Part shown: piece by piece, positions 28,789 to 34,384 of the stretch
Layout: each line of letters begins with the position of its first letter
Position numbering within the stretch: the first letter of the stretch is position 1
IMG/VR virus record: IMGVR_UViG_3300007871_000068
Span: 1 to 34,384 of that record
Length of the DNA: 34,384 nt
DNA from: a virus
Strand: one strand, 5' to 3'
Position numbers and translations under genes: made by a program
The notes under the pieces: model-generated
What the model saw: only the letters and a program-made list of their open reading frames with translations
The model's database searches: none
Told to the model about the DNA's origin: nothing

Positions 28789-30444
28789 CTAACCAACCTC
28801 AACCAGGTCGTCAACGATTTTGACTACCTTGCAGAAATCTGGAACCTCGTTCACCTTACAGGCATGATGCCCGACCAGACAAACGATTAGCTGTACGCCT
28901 CTTGGCATTGGCTCCTCGGGCCACGGTGTATATCCATCCGTGAACAGCACGATAACATCGGGCGGTGGACGCAGGTCCAACGCAGCTTTGATACCGACGC
29001 GCATATCCGTACCACCACCACCATACATATCAATGTTTCTGACATTTTGGACGGTTTGACCCTTGTCCGCAGCAGCATCGCAGTTGATAAACGTGATAGG
29101 GGTTTGAATAGCCTTTAGAAAGCCTTTAGTCTCTTCCATAGACGCCACAATAGCATCCTTACCCATAGAGCCAGACGTATCCTGCACGATGGCTGCATGG
29201 GGGGTAGAGTTGTGGTGCGACGGTAGAATCACCTTATGGCCCAGGCTTGCGCTTCGACGGCTCAAACGTCTGTAAGAGCGCAGGCTGTCACCAGGAACGG
29301 TGTGCATAGACCGGGAGAGAACCTTTCGCAGTTCCGACTTCCAGTTATACTTGGGCACTCCGAGTTCATCGTCAGCCCACATCTTCCAGCCACCAGGCAG
29401 ATTGCCACGGTTCTTGACGGCTTCCTGGATCTCCTTAGCTACTTCTTTACGAATCATCCGAGCTTCAACCTCGCTCAGACCAGTAGAAGCATTATCAGGA
29501 CCAGGCTCGCCATCCTCGTACCCACGTTCGATTCCATCGGCACCGCTACCGCTGCCAGACTTACCGAATTGGCCACCGTTCTTGCCAGTGCCTTTGCAAT
29601 CGGGACACGGCTTGCCCGTTCCCTTGCTGCTACAGCTTTTGCTACCAGCGCCAGAGCCTTGGCCTTCTTCCGTGCCTTCGCCTCCACCGCCACCGTCGCC
29701 AGCCTCGTCGCCTTCTCCATCTCCAGCGCCTTCAGCGCCGTCGCCTTCTTCGTCGCCCTTGTCGCCCTTATCGCCCTTGTCTCCTGGATCCTCGCCAGTG
29801 CCATCGCAATTCGGACACTTGTTTTTCTCTTCCTCTTCTTGTTGCTTCACTTTCAGACGGTTGTAATACTCTTCTGTGAGCTTACCATCTTCGAAGCCTT
29901 CCGACTGTGGAAGTAGGACGCCAGTCTTAGTGGGCAGATCAATCTCAGTCTGCACGGGTGGCAGACAAAGCTTGTTAGGAACCTTGGGCGCGTTCTGGAA
30001 CACTTCAATCAACCCATCGTTGATCTCCATATCAGCAGCCACGTTCCAAATGTATGCTAGATTACCGTCTAGCACATCATTGTTCTTAGCTCGCTCGTGA
30101 TGCGATCGGAGTAGATGCCACGCCTCGTGACAGATAACACCACCGATGTATGCAATAGGGTGATGCTTCTCCGACCCACAGGACGTGCAGGGGTTCGACG
30201 CGGAAACTTCACTTGCCATCTTGCGGCAACTGTCGAGAAACTCAGGGTTCACATAGCACCTAAAGTACTTGTCAACTGCCATAGTGGGCACGCGGTCAGT
30301 AAAGACGACGTGCAGGCCTCGGATTGCGGGAGCACACAAAGACATAGTGGTGCTAGCTGCGACGATCGCGCTACGCCAAATAGTCTCGTGATTCTCGACC
30401 ACTTCTGCAACCTTACGGTCGCTTACATTTTTACGTTTTGCCAT
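28789..30444 (-). CDS. metallopeptidase-VWA protein (DUF2201-like) with two CxxCxGxG motifs, 551 aa
   Basis: AGGAAAG precedes the ATG. Residues 100-140 carry HEAWH (106-110) and AADMEIND, as in the putative metallopeptidase domain of DUF2201. Residues 205-290 hold two DnaJ-like half fingers, CPNCDGTG (210-217) and CPDCKGTG (280-287), around a Gly/Asp/Glu-rich low-complexity linker with GDKGDKGDKGD. Residues 415-551 are a VWA domain with DTSGSM (422-427), GGGGTD (475-480) and FTDG (501-504), a complete MIDAS metal site. It lies directly downstream of a MoxR ATPase, its normal partner. Together they may remodel or mature a target protein. Confidence 0.85.
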   Translation of the reverse strand: MAKRKNVSDRKVAEVVENHETIWRSAIVAASTTMSLCAPAIRGLHVVFTDRVPTMAVDKYFRCYVNPEFLDSCRKMASEVSASNPCTSCGSEKHHPIAYIGGVICHEAWHLLRSHHERAKNNDVLDGNLAYIWNVAADMEINDGLIEVFQNAPKVPNKLCLPPVQTEIDLPTKTGVLLPQSEGFEDGKLTEEYYNRLKVKQQEEEEKNKCPNCDGTGEDPGDKGDKGDKGDEEGDGAEGAGDGEGDEAGDGGGGGEGTEEGQGSGAGSKSCSSKGTGKPCPDCKGTGKNGGQFGKSGSGSGADGIERGYEDGEPGPDNASTGLSEVEARMIRKEVAKEIQEAVKNRGNLPGGWKMWADDELGVPKYNWKSELRKVLSRSMHTVPGDSLRSYRRLSRRSASLGHKVILPSHHNSTPHAAIVQDTSGSMGKDAIVASMEETKGFLKAIQTPITFINCDAAADKGQTVQNVRNIDMYGGGGTDMRVGIKAALDLRPPPDVIVLFTDGYTPWPEEPMPRGVQLIVCLVGHHACKVNEVPDFCKVVKIVDDLVEVG

Positions 30445-30472
30445 GATACTTTCCTAGGTTGTGTTAGAAAGC

Positions 30473-30500
30473 GCCCCTCCCCCACCATTGAGGGAGAGGC
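30473..30500 (-). terminator. candidate attenuator hairpin between MoxR and VWA genes
   Basis: On the minus strand GCCTCTCCC (30500-30492) pairs with GGGAGGGGC (30481-30473), nine pairs with one G-U, followed by GCTTTCT. The U-tract is short, so it could lower rather than stop transcription into the VWA gene. The rest of the 94-base gap holds nothing else obvious. Confidence 0.4.
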
Positions 30501-30538
30501 TTTGGATATTGAGATGACTAATCTAAGATAATACTTGT

Positions 30539-31708
30539 TTAGGAAGGAAGCAACCCTGCATTACGCAGAATCTCAATGACCTTCTTAGTCTCGGGTGGAC
30601 GCTTTGCGCCAGGAACGATGTTCTTAGCCAAGTGCTTAGCAGCGCTCATGCCCACATCATTCTCTTCGATGAACACAGGCCCAACGATGGCCCATGCGGT
30701 TTCCCATCGCTTGATCTTGTCCTTGTGATCCTGACACGCTGCGACTGCCACAGCCTCAAGAGTAACCGCACGCTGATCGTGCCGCTTAGGAAGCTTTTTG
30801 AGAGCCTTATCAGCATCCTTGAGGAGTTCCTCAGGGTCGGGGAGATTCATGTTGATAACCCACTGCATGAAAGACTCAGCAGCACCGGCACCTACACAAC
30901 CCTCCACCGCAAGGTGAGAGAGATCCGACTCTTTACGCTCACCAAGAGCCATAGTGGCAGCAAGCAGGCGAGCAGCAGTCTCCCACGAACGGGGCGACGG
31001 CCAAGCCTTAGAGACTTCGTGCTCCGGGGGTTCCTCTAGGATTTGCCCAGGGTTACGACGACAGTAGGACACGACAAGAGATCGGGCAACATGCCCAAAC
31101 TTCTCTTCCCAACCCTTTGGCAGAATCTCCACATCGACTGCTAGGCCTTTACCGCCAAGCATATAGTCGAACCACGGTGCCGCTTGCAGCTGCCATTGCA
31201 GCATACACAGGCGGTTGACTGACGCGATCCCCAGACCACGCCCATTAGACGCTTGGTTTTCGGGGTTCATCATTCCCATGATAGCGACCGAGTTGGGGAG
31301 AACATTCTCACCAATCACACCACCCTGGAAAACATTTAGGGTAGCAGCTTCGACGGCTGGACTAACAGATCCAAACTCATCGAACGCTAGCACGCCAGCG
31401 CCAGCCTTGACGATCTGTGAACCAATCTTCAAGGGAAAGAAGGCCGTTATACGTTCTTCCATGATAGGCACAGGCAGCCCCATGATATCCTCAGCCTGAA
31501 TCTGTGGCGCAGAATAGATTTCATAGGGGAATTCGATCTTCAGCCTCTCAGACAACTCCGTGCAAATAGCTTTGACGCCCGCCGTCTTGGCGATGCCAGG
31601 TGAACCAACGAGCATAGGCACGACTCGCTCACCACCTTGCATACCCATCTGCAAGCAGATCGAGAGCAGTCGAACGCTCGTCCGAGTGTTTCCATCATTG
31701 ATATTCAT
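30539..31708 (-). CDS. MoxR-type AAA+ ATPase, 389 aa
   Basis: GGAG eight bases before ATG. Walker A is GSPGIAKT (35-42), Walker B LAFDEFGS (Asp110, Glu111), sensor 1 is MGMMNPEN near 144-151, and a sensor-2-like SPRSWETAARLL occurs later. Typical of MoxR/AAA_5 proteins, which act with VWA proteins as chaperones that activate or assemble metal-dependent enzymes or complexes. The VWA partner is the next gene. In a phage the client may be a virion or host protein. Confidence 0.88.
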   Translation of the reverse strand: MNINDGNTRTSVRLLSICLQMGMQGGERVVPMLVGSPGIAKTAGVKAICTELSERLKIEFPYEIYSAPQIQAEDIMGLPVPIMEERITAFFPLKIGSQIVKAGAGVLAFDEFGSVSPAVEAATLNVFQGGVIGENVLPNSVAIMGMMNPENQASNGRGLGIASVNRLCMLQWQLQAAPWFDYMLGGKGLAVDVEILPKGWEEKFGHVARSLVVSYCRRNPGQILEEPPEHEVSKAWPSPRSWETAARLLAATMALGERKESDLSHLAVEGCVGAGAAESFMQWVINMNLPDPEELLKDADKALKKLPKRHDQRAVTLEAVAVAACQDHKDKIKRWETAWAIVGPVFIEENDVGMSAAKHLAKNIVPGAKRPPETKKVIEILRNAGLLPS

Positions 31709-31739
31709 TTGTTGACTCCGTTTACTTGGTTGTTGTTGG

Positions 31740-31985
31740 TTACTTAGTTATTGGTGGTGCATACTGGAACGCCGTGCGCGACCAGTAGCGTGCTCGTTCC
31801 TCGTCCTTACGTTCTACCGCAGACGCAAGGAAGGTCAAACAGGTTTCGTACAGTTGTGTGTTGTCACATACAATTGGACGCTGCTTTTCAAACTGTGCGC
31901 GCTCTTTGTCCTTGCGCGCTTGAATGAGGCTGTCGAGATATCGACGGACCATAGGGTCAGGTTTGGTTTTCTCAGTCTTTATCAT
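31740..31985 (-). CDS. hypothetical basic helical protein, 81 aa
   Basis: GAGGAG seven bases before the ATG; the start overlaps the previous gene by 14 bases. Helical and basic (RRYLDSLIQARKDKERAQFE). No recognised domain. It lies upstream of the MoxR gene, separated by a 31-base unstructured leader. Confidence 0.6.
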   Translation of the reverse strand: MIKTEKTKPDPMVRRYLDSLIQARKDKERAQFEKQRPIVCDNTQLYETCLTFLASAVERKDEERARYWSRTAFQYAPPITK

Positions 31986-32247
31986 TGTTCAACTCCTCTA
32001 TGATCTTCTCGACTCCTCGCGTCAGGTGATACCTGTTACTCCCACGGTCTAGAAACTCTACAAAAGCTTTATAACACTCATCAGACCTTCCACCATTACC
32101 ACGCCTCTTGCCTTTCAGGATGGGAAACTCATGTATTGTGCTGTTCTCCTGTTTAGCCCAGTGGACCTTAGCTGCAAGGTCATCGCCATCTAGAGCCTTC
32201 TCAAATTCGACAAGGACAGCTTTGTATGCGTTTAGTGCTTCAGTCAT
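31972..32247 (-). CDS. hypothetical helical protein, 91 aa
   Basis: TGATG overlap with the preceding gene, GGAGGA upstream. Helices (ALNAYKAVLVEFEKAL; YKAFVEFLDRGSNRYH) flank a basic loop (KGKRRGNGGRSD). No known motif. Confidence 0.6.
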   Translation of the reverse strand: MTEALNAYKAVLVEFEKALDGDDLAAKVHWAKQENSTIHEFPILKGKRRGNGGRSDECYKAFVEFLDRGSNRYHLTRGVEKIIEELNNDKD

Positions 32248-33224
32248 CAGTCCTCCAATGCGTTGAGGGCTGCCAGGCCCGCGGTTGATTGCGTCTCGGC
32301 CAAACGATCGCGGAGATCATCCAGTCGAGTGTCAAGCGCCGACTCGAAAAGCTCTAGCTTAGCCACTTGGGCAGTTGCGATCTCGGTTTGCGTGTCCAAA
32401 GCCTTATGACCGAGAGGCTTAGCGTCTTTACCCTTAGGGGCGATGGTCTTGCCTACAGCGTCACACACTCTGTCACACTCAGCGACAAAGTTATCAATCA
32501 GGATCTCGACGGCTGCTTGCGATGCAACCTCTGGCTTGAGGATAACGCGCCCGCCTTGCTCGACACGGGTGCGAGTGACAGTAGCCTCGCCAACCGCTAG
32601 CTTGGAGCTATAGCTGTGCGACACTTCCTCTAAAGCTTTACTGACCTTGACCATACGGTTGAGAGCCTCACCCTTTAGGATGTAATAGCTACCACCACGC
32701 GCACGGGTTGCAACACCATTGCACCACGGTACGACGGTTTGCGAAAACCAGATGGACAGGTCTTGGCTACACTTGAACACGCCTTGCCACTCAGCAAAGC
32801 TAGCCTTCACGTCCTTAGCTCTTGGATGGTCCCACGGTGTGACATCCACATACGGAATATCATTCACCTTTTTGACGCGACACGTCAATTCGATGCTGTG
32901 TGCTCGCTTCGTGTTCTGGTGTAGCTGGTTATCCTCTAGCTCCAGCTCGTTCTTATCCTCGAACACAAGCGACCAGCCCTTGCCCTTAGGCAACGGACGA
33001 ACCAGCGTGCGGCTATTGTCCTTGATAGCCTGCATCGCACGCTCTAAACATTTATTAGCAGTTGGCTCCTTGGGCCACTTCTCCTCTGGCACGCCAGCAG
33101 TCTTTAGTGCTTTGTGGAAATCCTCCACTTGCACGGTTGACGCCCAGCCTACCGGCTTGGCTTCGACGAACGCAACACGCTCATCAGTGAGATCGAAATC
33201 TTCGATGGTGATTACTTTGGTCAT
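32247..33224 (-). CDS. 325-aa protein accompanying the MoxR/VWA genes
   Basis: Good Shine-Dalgarno (GAGGAG). N-terminal beta-rich region (RTLVRPLPKGKGWSLVFED), a middle domain with conserved Trp (VTPWDHPRAKD, IWFSQTVVPWCNGVATRARGG) and a C-terminal long helix (LFESALDTRLDDLRDRLAE). In some phages a protein of this size accompanies MoxR and VWA genes; I cannot confirm a named family. It may be the client or adaptor of that ATPase. Confidence 0.65.
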   Translation of the reverse strand: MTKVITIEDFDLTDERVAFVEAKPVGWASTVQVEDFHKALKTAGVPEEKWPKEPTANKCLERAMQAIKDNSRTLVRPLPKGKGWSLVFEDKNELELEDNQLHQNTKRAHSIELTCRVKKVNDIPYVDVTPWDHPRAKDVKASFAEWQGVFKCSQDLSIWFSQTVVPWCNGVATRARGGSYYILKGEALNRMVKVSKALEEVSHSYSSKLAVGEATVTRTRVEQGGRVILKPEVASQAAVEILIDNFVAECDRVCDAVGKTIAPKGKDAKPLGHKALDTQTEIATAQVAKLELFESALDTRLDDLRDRLAETQSTAGLAALNALED

Positions 33225-33227
33225 TGT

Positions 33228-33611
33228 TTAGTTCTCCTCTGACGGAACATAGTCAGCCTCGGCTGACCATTCGGATTTGTCTTGTACCTCACAAAAGTCT
33301 GTGTCGTACTCCTCACCAAGTCCCTTAGCGACTTGGGCAATAGCTTCTTCTTCGCTTCGTGCTTTGATACTGACGGTCGTTACATGCGTCTCGTATCTGT
33401 ATACTGAGTAGATCTGCAACTCAGGCAGATCCTCTTCTTTGTAATACGCCTCACATCCACAGGTGCGACGTTCGGGGCCGAAAGCTGCAACGGTGTCGAT
33501 AGCGTCCGCTTCAGTTTCGCAATCGAAATCCGGTGCCCATTCAGTCGAACAGCCATCCTCATTAGGCACGCCATCGACGGCCCTAGTGTAAACTCTAAAT
33601 ACTTTGGTCAT
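33228..33611 (-). CDS. hypothetical protein, 127 aa, with Cys cluster
   Basis: AGGAG before the ATG. Strand-rich with a TCGCEAYYKEEDLPEL segment (Cys pair at about 52-54) and a helix EEEAIAQVAKGLGEE. Probable soluble protein. No family recognised. Confidence 0.6.
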   Translation of the reverse strand: MTKVFRVYTRAVDGVPNEDGCSTEWAPDFDCETEADAIDTVAAFGPERRTCGCEAYYKEEDLPELQIYSVYRYETHVTTVSIKARSEEEAIAQVAKGLGEEYDTDFCEVQDKSEWSAEADYVPSEEN

Positions 33612-33651
33612 TGGTTGCTCCTGTTGTGGTTGGTGGGGCGCGGTCGATTAT

Positions 33652-34359
33652 CTAGCAGCTACCGACCCAGGTCAAGTTAGCTACTTCACTGTCTAGCCAC
33701 TCTCTGAATTTGGCTACCACGGTATACAACCCGCCTTGCCCACAATAGTCGAGCATATCATCAGGTTGTGGAAATACTGGTAGGGCCGACCGGGTTACTC
33801 CTACAAGGTTGCCAGCTTGGTACATAGGACCACCGCTGTCTCCAAAGCAGGAATCAGGGCCTTGACCTGCCATGATTGAGTTAGGAGCCCAGAAAGCCTC
33901 AATAAAGATGTTTGCCTCACGAAGAATTCCACTCACACCAAATTCATCCATGCCATAGCCTTGGATCAACGCCGCTCCGTATGTAGGCACGCCTAAGGTT
34001 GCAATATCAATAGGCAATTCGCCATCGAGAAACATTAGCGCGAGATCATTGGTTAGAGTAGAGAGATCGAAATCAGGGTGTGGCACATACAATATATTAC
34101 TTCGTACCACATCACCTACCTGGATGTAGGCACGATTACCACAATGCGCAGCCGTTAGGACTACACCAGGGGCGATGTAAGTGCCTGTGCAACCACCTTC
34201 TGCAATCTCAACAGTGCTATGTATAGGCCCAAGGGTTACATCGCGACCCTGAACGATAGATTCACACGCGCTACCTACAGTTGTGAACTGGGGATCTTCT
34301 ATTAGATCTCCACACGCACCTACACTCAGCGCCAGTGCTATTAGAATACAGTTTTTCAT
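33652..34359 (-). CDS. trypsin-like (S1) serine protease lipoprotein, 235 aa
   Basis: Residues 1-16 are a type II signal peptide with lipobox SVGAC (Cys16; +2 is Gly). The S1 triad is complete: TAAHC (His72), NDLAL (Asp105) and GDSGGP (Ser175). Asp169, six residues before the Ser, matches the trypsin pocket Asp189, so cleavage after Arg or Lys is predicted. No propeptide is clear. Homologues are common in delta-proteobacterial and some Vibrio genomes, rare in phages. It would act on the outer face of the inner membrane or outer membrane. ATG follows a TAATG junction with a gene outside the window. Confidence 0.9.
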   Translation of the reverse strand: MKNCILIALALSVGACGDLIEDPQFTTVGSACESIVQGRDVTLGPIHSTVEIAEGGCTGTYIAPGVVLTAAHCGNRAYIQVGDVVRSNILYVPHPDFDLSTLTNDLALMFLDGELPIDIATLGVPTYGAALIQGYGMDEFGVSGILREANIFIEAFWAPNSIMAGQGPDSCFGDSGGPMYQAGNLVGVTRSALPVFPQPDDMLDYCGQGGLYTVVAKFREWLDSEVANLTWVGSC

Positions 34360-34384
34360 TAGCTGGTACGTACTCCATACAGTC
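34359..34384 (-). CDS. possible C-terminal fragment of an upstream gene
   Basis: On the minus strand an open frame ends LYGVRTS followed by TAA that overlaps the protease ATG (TAATG). The frame matches the junction style elsewhere, but only seven residues are visible, so it is uncertain. Confidence 0.3.

Noticed and set aside
29236-29916. A long frame opposite the Gly/Asp-rich linker of the VWA protein
   Set aside because: Low-complexity GC-rich codons in the sense frame create Ala/Ser/Pro-rich frames on the other strand; nothing supports expression.
1-34384. tRNA genes, CRISPR arrays, insertion sequences, attachment sites
   Set aside because: No cloverleaf with a T-loop consensus, no regular repeat-spacer pattern, no transposase and no duplicated att-like sequence could be seen by eye.

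Overview
The window is a piece of a tailed double-stranded DNA phage (or integrated phage) genome. Evidence is a GpA-type terminase large subunit, several long beta-rich virion-type proteins, RNase HII, a ParB-like protein, a phage-type nuclease, and dense gene packing in two long convergent transcription units. Three proteins carry bacterial lipoprotein signal peptides with a lipobox cysteine (14485, 19441 and 33652). This points to a Gram-negative host; the trypsin-like lipoprotein is of a kind common in delta-proteobacterial lineages, but the host cannot be named from sequence alone. No portal, capsid, polymerase, integrase, tRNA or CRISPR array is visible.

Plus strand, 1-15581: (a) small DNA-handling genes (HNH-like protein, zinc-finger protein, PD-(D/E)XK nuclease, a zinc-ribbon peptide) and a degenerate SDR epimerase; (b) a near-consensus sigma70-type promoter at 3518-3546 with an inverted repeat, followed by virion-type proteins of 722, 618, 108, 259 and 137 aa; (c) RNase HII, a winged-helix protein, a degenerate DegT-type aminotransferase and a ParB-like protein; (d) terminase large subunit and a DUF6899-like protein; (e) a lipoprotein and a string of very small, partly membrane-spanning proteins. 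A perfect bidirectional terminator (15596-15630) closes the unit.

Minus strand, 34384 down to 15636: almost uninterrupted overlapping small genes. From upstream to downstream: a trypsin-like secreted lipoprotein, a 325-aa protein, a MoxR AAA+ ATPase with a metallopeptidase/VWA partner, zinc-binding mini-proteins, a tandem array of eight diverging beta-barrel-like mini-proteins (24286-26198), further small genes, a membrane-anchored HerA/FtsK-like ATPase, and a last block driven by an internal promoter (19282-19310) that has a palindrome between -35 and -10. That block encodes a helix-turn-helix protein that could be the terminase small subunit.

The most unusual signal is a short tail motif, roughly [D/E]-x-h-[G/P/A]-L-x-L-L-G. 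It sits at or near the C-terminus of about 17 small proteins of three different architectures, one of them on the opposite strand. In the tandem array its codons also form the Shine-Dalgarno sequence of the next gene. About eleven genes of 22-54 codons were found only by following stop/start overlaps. All functional statements rest on reading motifs by eye; no searches were run.
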